This document shows positions 32,784-44,631 of a stretch of DNA of 64,000 nt, piece by piece. Both the position numbers and the translations under genes were made by a program. The DNA comes from Scedosporium boydii. Taxonomy: Eukaryota; Ascomycota; Sordariomycetes; Microascales; Microascaceae. Where the stretch lies: NCBI GenBank assembly GCA_002221725.1, contig NJFT01000057.1, positions 1 through 64,000 of the forward strand. Reading direction: 5' to 3'. Position 1 is the first letter of the stretch, and each line of letters begins with the position of its first letter. Below the pieces are notes generated by a model that was not told where the DNA came from, did no database searches, and saw nothing but the letters and a program-made list of their open reading frames with translations.

Positions 32784-34526
32784 ATGTCCTCTGTCGTCGC
32801 GCTCATTTTCGCATACATAGCTCTTACATGGGCTGTAGGCATCTTCTTCGTCCAAGTTATTGGCCTCAGCCGATTGTAAGCCAGCCTCGCTGTCAATGAC
32901 GTCCTGACATTCCCCAGGCTGCGATCGAACTAACCCGAATCTGCGTTTCCTTCGTACATTAGGCTCCGTTTCTTCACCTCCCCGCCGCCGCACCCCCCTG
33001 TGTCTCCAACTTTGACCCACGAGCGCGTGCCCCATGTAACCATCATCCGCCCCGTTAAGGGTTTGGAACCCGAGCTATACGAGTGCATCGCCTCGACCTT
33101 TCGGCAGGATTACCCCACAGACAAGCTCACCATATATCTCTGCGTTGCTGAGGCGCAGGACCCCGCTTATCCCGTCCTGACGAAGATCGTCAAGGACTTC
33201 CCGCAGTTCGATGCTCGTGTGTTCGTCGAGGCCGACGATCCTCTGTTGCACGGCGAAGACGGGCATATCAACAACCTGGGGCCGAATCCCAAGATTCGAA
33301 ACATTAGCCGCGCTTACCGCGAGGCGAAGGGCGACATAATATGGGTTATAGACTGCAATGTGTGGATCCCTCGGGACACGACCGGTCACATGGTTGACAA
33401 GCTGGTTGGTCTCGGGCCAGACGGACAAGCTACGAAGCCGTACAAGTTTGTTCATCAGATTCCTCTGGTGGTCGACATCACGCCAGAGCTTCAAGGACGA
33501 AACACAACCGATGCGCAAAGCCTACTTTCTTCCTCCGACGGGGAAGCCTCTACGTCGACTGCGGCATCCTTCGCGAAAACACCATCCAGCGAAAGCCGAT
33601 CACTCATCCAACGCTTACTCAAGCACGGCGGTGGGCGACTAGACGAGATGTTCATGTCGACGACTCACGCCAAGTTTTACAGCGCCATCAACACCGTTGG
33701 CGTCGCACCTTGCATAGTGGGCAAAAGTAATATGTTCCGGAAGTCGCATCTTGATATGCTCACCGATCCCGCCCAAAACCCGAATCTGCCTAATGACCGC
33801 GAGCACCCTACTGGGATCGACTACTTCTCATCCTACATTTGCGAAGATCATCTCATTGGCGACCTCCTCTGGCGATCCAAGATTCCCGGCTTCGCCAACC
33901 ATGGATTCGTCCTCGGAGACTTCGCCATCCAACCCATGGATCGCATGTCTGTTTCGGCTTATATCGCCCGCCGAGTTCGATGGCTGCGCGCCAGGAAGTG
34001 GACGGTCCTTGCCGCCACCCTTGTGGAGCCAGGTGTGGAATCGCTCCTGTGCTGCGCGTACCTCTCCTTTGCGCTCACCACGGTCCCCTGGTTCAACATC
34101 AACCTTGGCATACCTAGCACATGGAGCGCCATGTTCATCTCCTGGATTTGCGGAGTTTCCGTTTGGATGATGGTGGACTGGTATCTGTTCAACAGACTCC
34201 ACACGGGAGGAACCGTCGCCGTCGATCAGGACACTCCCTTCTTCGCGAAGGGCACTTCTCGCGCAGGAGGTGTTCCTAAGCGCAACTTTTTGGAGTGGCT
34301 CACTGCCTGGATCGCCCGAGAATTCCTCGCCCTGCCCATCTGGATCTGGGCCGTACTCCTCGGCGCCACTGTAAGCTGGCGCGGAAACAATTTCCGCGTT
34401 CGCATGGATATGAGCGTCGTTGAGATGGACCCCGTGCGACCCACGGCAAGAAGTCGAAGTCCGCGCACTTTGACACCGGAGATTGAACTAGGTCAGTGTC
34501 GAAGGAGTAAGGATCGGGTAGATTGA
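32784..34526 (+). CDS. GCS1: ceramide glucosyltransferase (glucosylceramide synthase, GT21)
   Basis: Two exons, 32784-32875 and 32963-34526, joined inside LSR|LLRFFTS, give 551 residues. The first exon encodes a single N-terminal membrane anchor (VVALIFAYIALTWAVGIFFV). The GT2/GT21 catalytic domain follows: VTIIRPVKGLEPELYECIAS; EADDP (D1); IDCNVWIP (D2); the acceptor-side ICEDHLIGDLLW (D3); and ARRVRWLRARK, matching the (Q/R)xxRW signature. C-terminal hydrophobic helices (LLCCAYLSFALTTVPWFNI, WSAMFISWICGVSVWMMVDW) anchor it in the Golgi or ER membrane. It transfers glucose from UDP-glucose to ceramide; in filamentous fungi the product matters for hyphal growth and for sensitivity to plant defensins. 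A Ser/Thr-rich insert of about 50 residues (TTDAQSLLSSSDGEAST) is a common fungal addition. The symbol is used by analogy. Confidence 0.94.
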
Positions 34527-34858
34527 GGAGGTGGATGTGTTATTTAATGCCTAATGTTTTAAGATCTTATTTTCCCCCTTTACTCTTGGGTATTATTTTG
34601 GGGCCATCGATACCTTTTAGAGGAGGCGTAATCAGAGTTTCGGGGGGAGGGGAGAATTGGGGGAGAACGGATGTCTTTATGGTCAATGTTTTTTATGTCG
34701 GATATTTACCCAAGATGTTTAAATACTGTGTCTATGACTTGTATATAAGAAAAAGAATAGTCCTAACCAACGCCTTTATACTCCGGAATTGATAATTGAT
34801 CTATCTAGCACTTGCAATTTTATTTGGTAGTAGAACCGACAGCCGCCTTGAGCTCAAA
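34527..34858. other. intergenic between convergent genes
   Basis: 332 bases, AT-rich, between two stop codons. No gene seen. Confidence 0.5.
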
Positions 34859-36658
34859 TCATAAAGATATCAAGGGCGCGTCCGGCTCGTCCGGTTCATC
34901 CGAGTCCAGATCGGCTTCACCCAGAGGCACCTCTTCCTCTTCCTCGACTTTCTGTTCTGGCGCCCGAATAAAGAGCAGGCAGATACGGGCAATGGTACAC
35001 AAGCCCGCGATGTAAAGGAAAGGCAAACCTTTCCAGCGTCCACCTTTATCCTGGCCGATCTGGAAACATAGCGCTAAAACCGGCCCACCGAAAAAGGATC
35101 CCGCCGTCTCGACGATATTGATGAGGGCCATGAGCCGCGATGTGAGTCGCGATTCGACATAATGCGTCAGAAGAGCGCGGGCGAGAGGGGTATACGCAGC
35201 TCCGAAGGTGCCGACGAAGAGGCCGAAGAGAAAGACGCTGATGAAAGGGCTGAACCCTTCGATGACGGCCCCGAGAGCCAGGAAGGTGAGCGACAGCCCG
35301 CCAAGAAGGTAGTCTTTCTGGAAAGGCGTCATCTTGAAGCGAGAGACGAGAATGTCGCCAATCTTGGGAAGGCCGCCCAGGACGGCGATGGTAAGGATTC
35401 CGAGCGGGGAGAGGAGATAGCTTGTTTGTGCAATGTCCCAGCCGAATTCCTTGCTGACGTATTGAACGAGAGTCATGGAGTACGCGACGCCGAGAGGGTT
35501 GCTGATGAAGAAGACGACGAGGATGAGAGTGAGATTCGTGTTTCGCAGTAGTGGGAAAGATTCGCGGACTTGTTTTAGGGATTCGGTGATGTGCGTCTTT
35601 AGCCAGTCGACGAGTCTTTCGTCCTCATCGTCATCTTCGGAAAGGGTCTTGCGCTGGAGGGTTTCGGGAAGGAGGAACATGAGTGCTATCACGAATGGAG
35701 ACATTGCTGCAACAACGTAAATTGGTACCCATGGATTGAACATCTCCATGAGGATACCCGAGATGAGCGGCCCGAGCAATCCGCCTGTCGTCGCACCAAT
35801 CATGAGGAGCAAGAAACTCGATCCCCTTTGATGGCTGGTCAGCATCTTGCGCAAGGTTAATGGGGCATAGTGAAAGGGGTAGCGTACCGATTCTCCTCCA
35901 CAGTCACGTCAGTGGCGATCGCATACAACGTGCTCATAGAAACCGGTATCCCCCCGCCGAAGGCTTGGAGGAAACATCCGATGAGCATGTAGTACGGGTT
36001 GAAATCCCGAAAGTAGTGGAGATAGATGGGCGACGTGGCGAACGAGAAACACACGCCTCCGTAGGAGAAGATTAAGACGGGCTTCCGGCCGATCCTTGAG
36101 AAAGTCAGTATTGATCTCCTTCCACAAGGAGGGGCACTACGCGTACCTGTCGGCAATTGATCCGTAGGGTAAAGCAATGACGACACCTATCATTCCTGTT
36201 AGTATTGCTGTGGAGGGAAACCGGGGGGGTGTCTCGGAACTCGAACATCGGAGAACCCTCGAAGAAAAATACTCACCCACGATGCCATTCACCAGTGTAA
36301 ACCACCCGAAGAAATAAGCCAGACTCTTCTGGACCCCATCATCCTTACACTTCCTCTCATCCAAGAACCCCGGAGAAGTGTCGTTAAAGTGCCTGTGACA
36401 AAAGACATCTTCCAGAATCCTAAAGAACGGGAGCATGATCAATGTGCCGCTGATAACAATGAGGAACTTGAACAACGCCGCCAGCCTCAGCACGGCCTTT
36501 GGAGACGACACCTGCCATCTCTTCGACGAGATGAGCTTGCGCGCAGAACGACTCGTCGTGGAGCCATTGGGATCCACACCAATGCGCGTGTCGGTGCTAC
36601 TAGAGTCGTCTGCGATGAGCGGAAAGCCCTCGACGTCGTGCTCTCTTTCCCACGCCAT
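34859..36658 (-). CDS. major facilitator superfamily transporter
   Basis: Four exons, 36658-36277, 36186-36147, 36094-35888 and 35834-34859, give 534 residues; the introns are 90, 52 and 53 bases. Joined exons 1-3 read NGIV|GVVIALPYGSIAD|RIGRKPV, the MFS motif A between helices 2 and 3, which supports the splicing, including the 40-base exon 2. About twelve hydrophobic helices follow. There is a hydrophilic N-terminus of about 60 residues and an acidic C-terminal tail, both expected to face the cytosol. The long loop after helix 1 contains two Cys (CHRHFND, RKCKDDG), as in a fungal clade that carries an extracellular loop. The substrate is unknown. The last 3' junction (ENR|HQRGSSFLL) is less certain than the others, because an ATG-containing frame continues upstream for a few codons. 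Confidence 0.85.
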
Positions 36659-37035
36659 GGCGAGAATATTCTGGTTTGAGAAGGAAAAGGAGAAAGGAAC
36701 GCAACGGGCGCCCCCTAGCAACGATCGGAAGACGACAATATTAATACGACATATACGAAAGCTGAAAGCCTCGCTGAAAGCCTCGTTTCTGCATGACGTT
36801 TCGGGGCTGTGTTTGGGGATGACTAAGCGCATTGTCTTGTTCCACCATCGCTGGAATCGATGCCAAGAAGCATCGAGTCGCATCACCAAGAGGAAGGAAG
36901 CGCGCTCAGGACCAGTGCTACTCCGTCAAACTTCTTCTTCGTAAGTATAAATAGTCAAGTAAGCCCTCTGTGTTATTTTTTTTTCCCTCATATCCTCAAT
37001 CGTCGGTGTTAAATGGGAGAGCCCATCAGCGAACC
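36659..37035. other. intergenic, divergent promoters
   Basis: 377 bases between the MFS start and the first ATG of the 2EXR gene. A T-run at about 36976-36984 lies just before the second gene. No other gene seen. Confidence 0.5.
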
Positions 37036-38163
37036 ATGCGCGTCTGGACACACCCTCAAGTTTGGGAGCTTCAGCTCCATCCCCGGCCAGAGCATCTGCT
37101 TCGCGGACTGTCGGAAGCTAGAGACAGTATACGTCCTGTTCTCGCTGAGGCCGCATACCCGGACGCATCACCGTCATTTTCGCCGCCACCGCCCGTGAAC
37201 CCGCCTGTGCGAGCACGTCGTCGTCGACGTCAAAGGGCGCCCCTGACTTCAGTCTTTGGCCCAGCTTCACGTCCTACTTCACGTCCTACTCCACGCCCTC
37301 CTTCAGGTTCTCCTTCAGGGCCTCCTCCAGGCCCAACCTCGCCTCCAAAGTCATTCCCGCTCTTTCCGCGACTGCCAGTAGAACTCCAGTTCATCGTATG
37401 GAAGCTCTCCCTAAAGCCGCGAGCTTTTCGAGCAATGTTTGCCCCGACTCACGGGCTATTGAGGCAGCTTAAAGACACACAGGAATCCTTATGGCACGTG
37501 TGCGCCCCCGGCGATCTCCTGGTTAAGTATCATCTTCGTCGTGCATGGGATATTCCCCAGCTTAAACTTTGCAGCACCTCGCGCGCCGCGGCCATCTCCG
37601 TCTACGGACAACCGCATCCCAGCGCTCTACCTTTCAACCCTTCTTTGGACGTTCTGCAGATAGTCATACGTGGTTCGACTTTCGCAGGTCAAGCGCCCGA
37701 GACTGGCGATGCGCATCCTTTCGGCTTCAAGCTCGGAACCACGACTGCCTCCGTGACCTTATCCAGGGTTGCTATCGACGGCAATCAATCCTGGGGCTGG
37801 AGATGTCCTTATTATCCCATACCTAAAAACCCGTGCTGGGCGAAATTCCCGAACCCCAGCGCCCGTTTTCGCAACGTCGAGCTTTGCGTCTAGGCGACGA
37901 GGCTGCAGGGGCAGTTGAGAGCTGACATTTTGGATCAGGTTCAGCATCTGCGTCGACTTTTCCCCCAACTTGAAGATGTCACCCTGGTCTTTTCGAAAAG
38001 GGGGAAAGCGTCCAACGGTGCAAAGTTGCCCCGCGGGTTCCGAGTAATGTTTGAGCAGTGGTGCGAGTCGATGCTGGATGTCATGAGGGAGAGCGAAGAT
38101 GTCTGGCCTCACTTACAGGTCTTGCGTCTTGCTAAGCATGTGATACAGCACCCATACCCATAA
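37036..38163 (+). CDS. 2EXR / F-box-like domain protein, interrupted by one in-frame TAG
   Basis: From the ATG at 37036 the frame runs 285 codons to TAG (37891-37893), then stays open for 89 further codons to TAA at 38161-38163. The domain start FPLFPRLPVELQFIVWKLSL is the 2EXR/F-box-like signature (PF20150) of a large, fast-evolving fungal family of unknown function. The part beyond the TAG (LDQVQHLRRLFPQLEDVTLV) is the usual C-terminal segment of such proteins, so the TAG interrupts the gene rather than ending it. The N-terminal 85 residues are Pro/Ser/Arg-rich, with a short tandem repeat (SRPTSRPTPRPPSGSPSGPP). If translation stops at the TAG, the product is 285 residues; if read or edited, 375. 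A pseudogene, an edited gene and a simply shortened protein are all possible. Confidence 0.7.
37887..37899 (+). other. hairpin presenting the 2EXR gene UAG in its loop
   Basis: CGTC (37887-37890), loop TAGGC (37891-37895) and GACG (37896-37899) form a perfect four-pair stem with a five-base loop. The TAG codon occupies loop positions 1-3, the same geometry as in the SPO11 gene. A short stem of this kind can occur by chance. Confidence 0.5.
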
Positions 38164-38701
38164 TTCATTAAAAGGAGAAGAAGAGAATTTCCGCGCTAGG
38201 GATACGGCGTCTCCCTTAGCTCTCATGCTGGAGTCTACTCTTTCGAGCCTTGCATTCCCGGACATGAAGAGAAGTTTGACTGGAATTCCCTTGAGAGGAC
38301 TTCGATCACGAACCGGCGTCGCCAAGTGACACGTCCCTTGAATCAGTGAGTGCTGCTTTCAACGATTCTTCTCCGGCTACCTTGCACACTTTCATCCCGT
38401 CTTCTAGCTCTTGCATACCCGGTCTCGCAGAGTGGCTCAACTTGACTTAGATTGAGATCCTTCAATTTCCAGTAACGACAGTCGCTTCTTTTGAATAGCT
38501 TATAACAAAATAACGTACATGAATAGAATTCAATGACAAAAACTTGCTCTCTAACGGCATCAATGACATTCTTTCCCATACATTTTGTAAAACAGAATCG
38601 GCAATATCAACAATTTCATCTCATTAGCGTCCGCTATCCGACTCTTCCTGCACCAGACGTCTCATAATCTCCCTAATCCCCCCAATCCCTTTAATTCTCC
38701 C
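38164..38701. other. intergenic
   Basis: 538 bases between the convergent 2EXR and dioxygenase genes. Short open frames only. No gene recognised. Confidence 0.5.
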
Positions 38702-40268
38702 CTATGGGAAACCACCACCGCCACCACCGCCAGGGAACCCAGGGAATCCACCACCTCCTCCAAAACCACCACCGAAGCCACCACCGGGCTGCACAGGACC
38801 CGTGGGGTTCTGGTGCCCACCAGTTTCGTCCTTGTACGCGGCGGGGTTATAGTTCCTCGAGGCGGAGACATCGACGCCGAACCGCATCCAAGCAAAGATG
38901 CCGTTCTCGATGTCGTCGCCGAGCTGGGCGTAGCGGACGATGGGGTCGTCGCCTCCGGAGGTGCCCTGGCCGAAGAGTATGTCGACGTTGTTGCGGGTCC
39001 AGGCTTGAGTGTTGACGGAGTAGACGGAGGTCTTTTCGACGAGTTCGAGGAGCTCGTCGTCGAAGTACAGCTGGCCGATGTGGGAGACGCGGCCGCCAGT
39101 GACGGTGCCGTTTTCTAGTTTGGTGGCGCCGTGGTGGACCATGGCTGACGGGGGAAAGTGTGGTGTTAGAGTCTACTCTGCTCATCGAGATGGGGGACAG
39201 TTACTTACCGTGTACATGGTTGGTACGGCCCTCGTAATGGCCAGGAACAAGAGAATCGAAGAGGGCAATTCCGTCTGAATCCGTAGGCTGAAGGCCACGG
39301 AGGGCAGTGGCGTTGATGATGGACTCGTCGTTCGGGTCACCATTGCCAGGGTAGTACAAGACACCACCATAAACACCCTAGAAAACTTCAAGTCAATTTC
39401 CGTCTCTATTTTCCTGGCTTTATGTCGCAAACTTACAGTGGAGTTGCAGCTCCAGAGATCGATCCAGAGATCAGGCACGGGTTCGCAGGTCTCAACATCA
39501 ACAACCTGGATAGCCAACCTCATCTTGACACCACCCTCACCATCGGTAACATCCTTTCGGACCTGCTCGCCACGGACGTCTAAGTCGTGTAAGCCGGCGC
39601 TCAAACGACAATGGCTGTTATCATTCATAAAGAAACTTACAGAGAGGGCCTTCAGTCACCTCAGGGGACAGGACGCAAGAACCGGCATCGGCAAAGAGCT
39701 CGACAGGGTCTGTTTCCAGGGTGATTTCCGAGTCGGACTTGTGGTTCGTGCCGAGAACCTCCTCGATTCTAGCGGGATCACCACCTCCGAATCCGGGGAA
39801 ACCGCCAAACTGTCGGCGGTGGATGGTTGGCCTAGAGGGTTTTTCGGACGTGTTAGTTATTGACACCTTTACCCTCTCCGCCTCTGGTACCCCACTGCCA
39901 AGACTTCGGTCGTCCTATCATTCCTGCAGTCGCGGGATCCACGGCACGGTATATGTGAAACGACCTATTCATTTTCACCCTATTTCTCATCCAAGAAAGG
40001 GATGTGTTGTAACCCGAGCAGAAGGGGGCCAGAGAAGAAAAACTTACACATGCTCGAGGCCGCGCTCCTTCTTCAGGCTGTCAACCTCGGCCATATGCCT
40101 TTCGGCGGCCCTCTTGGAGATACCGCTCCTCTTAAAGTGGGCGTTGCAGTGGCCAAGACCTCGGGGGAGTGGCTTCGCAGCATGCTGGGGCTCGATAGAC
40201 CCATGGGGATGGGCGAGCACCAGCGGCGCGGCAGCCATAAGCTGCACTAAGAAACTCTTGAGCTGCAT
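38702..40268 (-). CDS. extracellular intradiol ring-cleavage dioxygenase
   Basis: Five exons, 40268-40048, 39831-39641, 39579-39437, 39377-39209 and 39144-38702, give 388 residues; all junctions restore the family pattern (EGPL|YVRGEQVRKDV, WSCNST|GVYGGV, TNHVH|AMVHHG). A signal peptide (MQLKSFLVQLMAAAPLVLA) directs secretion. The catalytic domain resembles protocatechuate/catechol 3,4-type dioxygenases. Tyr ligands are expected in the GEYVR-like and GVYGG segments and in GHYEGRTNHVH, whose His pair completes the Fe(III) site. Family knowledge: secreted fungal members open catechol-type rings during lignin or aromatic breakdown. The C-terminus is a Gly/Phe/Pro tail (GGGFGGGFGGGGGFPGFPGG), common in this secreted subgroup. 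Intron 1 is longer than the rest (216 bases) and may hide a further small exon. Confidence 0.9.
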
Positions 40269-42977
40269 AGGTCTGTTGGATCACGGAGAAGGTTAAGGCG
40301 AAGTACGGAACACACACAACAACCCGAGGGTAAAGAGGAGGAGGATTAGTCCGGAGATGGCTACGAGAGAAAAGGAGAGGAAGGGCAAAGAGTTCCTAGA
40401 CGGAGGCAGCGAGCTCACGCTCCTTTTTCTATACTTCTTGAGGAATGAAAAGTGGTTCCGCCACTGACGCGGCGACGGCCGCATCGAGATCACTATTGAC
40501 AGTATCGCACATATCACGCGATACTATACGCCTGCGATATTTTCCTTCGAAGGGCCTTGCATATAGTTAGAGCAATAAAGCATCCATCTATGAATGGACC
40601 CATCTTGGTGATTAAAGGAAACACAACTGTCGTCAGCTTCGAACAATCCCGGGATTGGCATCCTCGACAGAGCGTTTGCAATACGTTGGCTGTCATTTAG
40701 TGCAATGGCGGCTAAAGTGGGGGAAGAGCCGGTACTTAGGTCAAGGGGTCTTGGTCTCGTTTGTTTGCGGGGAGAAAGAGGACGCAAGGGTCAAGAAGGT
40801 TTTGTTTACCCATATTAGGAGATGACGTTTCTATTCGAGAAGGGGCAGCGATGGGGGCTTTGAGGTAGGGGGGCAGGTAGAAAGAAACTTTTCTCGACGC
40901 GCATTCCGGTGCCACGGTGACATCGCGGAGCATATCTTGATGAAGGACGGGCCCGCTTACCGGGGAGGTCATCCTCTCCTATCATTGAGGGCGAATTACT
41001 AAAGGATCCGTAGATGGCTGGCATCGGGATTGTGGGTGGGTTGTCTCGATGCATCATGCAACATTGGGTGTGCTCTCTCCGCATATTGGGCGAGAAGCTT
41101 ATCAGGTCATTAGTGGGAAGAAGAGAAGGACTTCTGGACCTTCACCACCAGAAACAAGTTAGGTTGTTTCAATAGTGCCAGCGTAGTCCGTCCTCCGTGC
41201 GGTGAGGCGACTTTGATGTCCCTCATATCAAGGGGATCCGTCAGCCGCCGAGAGAGTTGCTTGAGATCGATCATCGGGTCCGGACAAATAGGCACCTGCG
41301 AGTCCGAGTGTAAGTCAGGCATGATCGGTGCTGCTCGCCCTCTTCGGCTGATAGCCCAATCGTCTTTTTTCTCTCCCTTCAGTTATACAATCCCTAATCG
41401 CATATCAAGACGTTCGGAAAAGGCCTTGAGAACAGGCGGCCCCCGCAAGAGGCTCGACAATGTTCTCGAAACAGAGCGGAAGCCAATATCAGGCCACAAT
41501 CCTCCCAAGAATCCGTTTTAGGACGGAAACAAAGTGCAATCCCATATGGCACTCCCCAGCTTACGTGGAACGTTAATATCGAGGCGATGGCGAGGGACGG
41601 CAATATATTCATAGCTGGCATTCGCTATTAACTTCGGCATCTAAAGGGGTGGGCAGGTAAATATCGATAGCCAATCGGTTGGTTGCGAATACCAACCAAG
41701 ACTCCCCATTCGTAAAATCGGAAGAAATTGGATCACGACGCTCCACCGGGGTCGCACAACGCACAGGAGTTATGGAGATGGCGATGTAATATTGATGTTT
41801 TTTTGTAAAATTTGGGATCACATCTTGGCCCATGGCTTGTCGTTCGTTGATGGACGCTTGGTTCGCCAAGCTCCGTTCGCTGAACTTGACACGAGAGCAT
41901 TCGACTGGAAATCCCATGGACGGGCGGAAGATGCTTCCCCGGTGAACAAGAAAACCTCAAATGAGGCTTTACGACTGCGTTCGGCGGCTAATATCTCCTC
42001 AAGCGGGTACCATGGCTTTCGTGTCCAGCATCATTTCTGGACAAGCCCAATCTGAAGAGGAGGAATTCAACGAGTTCTGTACAAAGCCAGGTTCATCCCG
42101 CTTCCACCAGTCAGCCCTTCTTCGTCTTTGGCATTGGGCGTCACGTTGCCCTGTTGCAGTGCCGCTGGCGTTGGCGAGGGTGCTTGAATGAGTTGTTCAT
42201 GAGCACCCTCTTTTAGCCTTGAAGCTTAGGCACGGCTTCCGCAAGACTTCTTTGATTAGCTAATCAATTGTATTCCTTCCCTTTTGCGACCTCGCAATCC
42301 CTTCTGGCCTTCGACTTCATGAAGACTTGACCTTCATCGTTCATCGACCACGGTCTGTAAGAGAACGGTGCTTTTATCATGGAAAAATATTGTGGTCGAG
42401 ACTCTCTCTCCTCCAAAATTTTGTATTTCCATCGCATACTCTCGGAATAATAAATACTCCAAGCTTCAAATTAAATGCAGTGCCGGGTTCGACCGGAGAC
42501 CACAACAACACACCAATCGCTTGCTAGGACAAACAACGGAGTTATTTTAAGCCTGCTCAAACAAACTCGTCCCTCTACGGTGAATGTGCTGATTATCTAG
42601 CTCGACGTTGTGGTTCGACTTGTTGTTTTGGGAGGAACAAGCTCAGGCCGTGGTCCTGGATCCGCGAGGTCGCCGAAACACCCCTCGTTACAGAAATGTG
42701 CGCAGCGCAGCGTTATCGCAAGACAACCAGCGGAGGGGGATTGAACATGGGATAAGCCAGCGTTTCAAAGCCCGCGTTGCGCTAGGACGGTGACCTCGTC
42801 ATCCAGTGCGCTTAAATATCCAGTAGGGATCTTTTCGTCGAGGTTGGTCTGCGTTGTTTTTATTTCTGTAAACTGAAACCTCGAGCTGCCAGCACCGCCC
42901 GTGGATGCGGTTCGAACATTTCCATCTACCTTGGAGCCAGGAAATCAATCAGGCGGGACTAAGAAATAACCTCGAAG
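40269..42977. other. 2.7 kb intergenic region
   Basis: No convincing gene on either strand; open frames are under 105 codons and lack domains. Base composition is mixed, without the strong AT bias that repeat-induced mutation would leave. It could contain decayed sequence or an unrecognised many-exon gene. Confidence 0.4.
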
Positions 42978-43980
42978 ATGGCGAAAGGACCATATGAGCA
43001 GCTCCAAGCGGCTGAGGATGTCCATGATGACTCAAGCTCGGATGTGACGATACCCTTCATGGACGATGAGGACCCAATGCAGTGGAAAGAAGGCTATGAT
43101 GGACCACCCAGAAGTAGGAAAGCCAGGTTTCTTTCCGCCATCGAGAAGTTGAAGCCGCTTCGGTGGCTTATGGAAATCGGCCTCGTCATCACCATCGTCG
43201 TTCTCCTCGTGCAGCGGCGGCAGAGCACTTACGACTCCCGGAAGCCAGAGCTGGCGGGTGATATCACTGGGTTCGCACCGAGATGTATGTTAGTGAAGCT
43301 CCAAGCTTATTTTCTATGCCACTGACACCCTTCCAAGTCTCTCAGAAGATTGTCACCTTCGAATTCAACGACGAGTATATTCCCATACATACCGCAAGGT
43401 TCTTCAGAGCGAAAACGCACCGGAAATGGCTAGATCTCGTACCGAGTATGTCTCTTAGTGCTAGGTGAAACTGGGGGCGCGGATCGCCAGATTTCGAAGC
43501 GAGACTAACGGCATGTCAAAGAGGGCCTCGGGTTCTTGGAGATGCAGAATCCAGAAGAATATGACAACCTTCCCGTCCCGCTCGACGACTTCGTGAACAA
43601 GACTGTTTTTACGACATCCATGACCCATCAACTGCACTGCCTTGTACGTCCACAAAGTTATTGATTCCGGCCGGCCATAGCTTTGGGGAAGCCCCAGCTA
43701 ACCCATTTAACAACAGCACTCCATCATCGACTCGTTCACTCGCCTTTCATTAGATTGGCAAGTAAAACACAACGAGTGGCATGTCCAGCATTGTTTCGAA
43801 TATCTTCGCCAGAGTATCATGTGCTGCGGCGACGTTGCCCTCGAGGGCCAAGAGACGACGTTCCCCGAGGGCGAGCGCGGCGGCAGTGATGGGTGGGGAG
43901 CCCAGCACGTCTGCAAGGACTACGACGAGATTTACGAGTACTTGGAGGCCGCGAGGGCGAACGATGAGGTGTGGATTTAG
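42978..43980 (+). CDS. UstYa-like (DUF3328) membrane oxidase
   Basis: Four exons, 42978-43284, 43338-43445, 43522-43643 and 43717-43980, give 266 residues; three introns of 53-76 bases. One membrane helix (WLMEIGLVITIVVLLVQ, about residues 68-84) follows a cytosolic acidic N-terminus. The luminal part carries the two family motifs, HQLHC (exon 3 end) and HCFEYLRQSIMCCGDVALEG (exon 4), plus KWLDLVPKGLGFLEM. UstYa-family proteins catalyse oxidative cyclisation, hydroxylation or chlorination in fungal peptide pathways (ustiloxin-type RiPPs, cyclochlorotine); the HxxHC motifs are thought to hold a metal. No peptide precursor with repeated cores and Kex2 sites is visible next to it. The NRPS-like gene 4 kb away is the only peptide-type enzyme nearby. 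The domain call is firm, the pathway unknown. Confidence 0.9.
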
Positions 43981-44631
43981 AGGCGACACTATCTGGGATA
44001 TGAGCCGATAGGAAAATATGAAAGATGGCCGGGAAAACAATCTTATACTTGGTATGTTTGAAGATGTCGAGCTCTTCTGACGTCTCATCTATCTGGGACA
44101 AGAAAGAGTCAGAACTGGCGTTTTGGGGGAACTTGTTTGATTTCGAGGGAATCTGATACATGAACTGCGGTAAACGGGGCGTTAGGTCGGTTGCTTCTAG
44201 CCTCAATAGAATGACTCGAGGGTATTTCCTTGTATATCATATCAGCGATGGACCTCTCTCGAAGCATGCCAGTATGCTTCTTACCTTGATCCTTCCCACG
44301 GTTTATCTCGGAATGTGTTACTACTCTCCGTCAGGAGAGGAACGCGACCCCGCTCTCCTCACTTCGGATCCAGTCTCCTGGTCATGAGTCCAGAGCCAAC
44401 TTGGGGCAGATGCGCAGCTCACGGTCAAGTATCTCAACAGCTAACTGGCTCTGGGCGGTGGGACGGCATACAAAGTAAATTTCGAAATTAAAATTTTCGT
44501 ACGGTTGAAAAACTACTCCTCGAATAAGAACGCACCCAGTACACAAACATGGTTCCATCGATTGTCCGCAAGCACTCCATTTTATAACTCCTATCTTAGT
44601 GTCTCATCCCTCTTCAACAGTACCCTCCCGC
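43981..44631. other. intergenic between convergent genes
   Basis: 651 bases between the UstYa-like and CBM1 gene stop codons. No gene recognised. Confidence 0.5.

Noticed and set aside
40269..42977. Possible relic of repeat-induced point mutation
   Set aside because: The region is not notably AT-rich and shows no excess of TA-type stop codons compared with other spacers, judged by eye.
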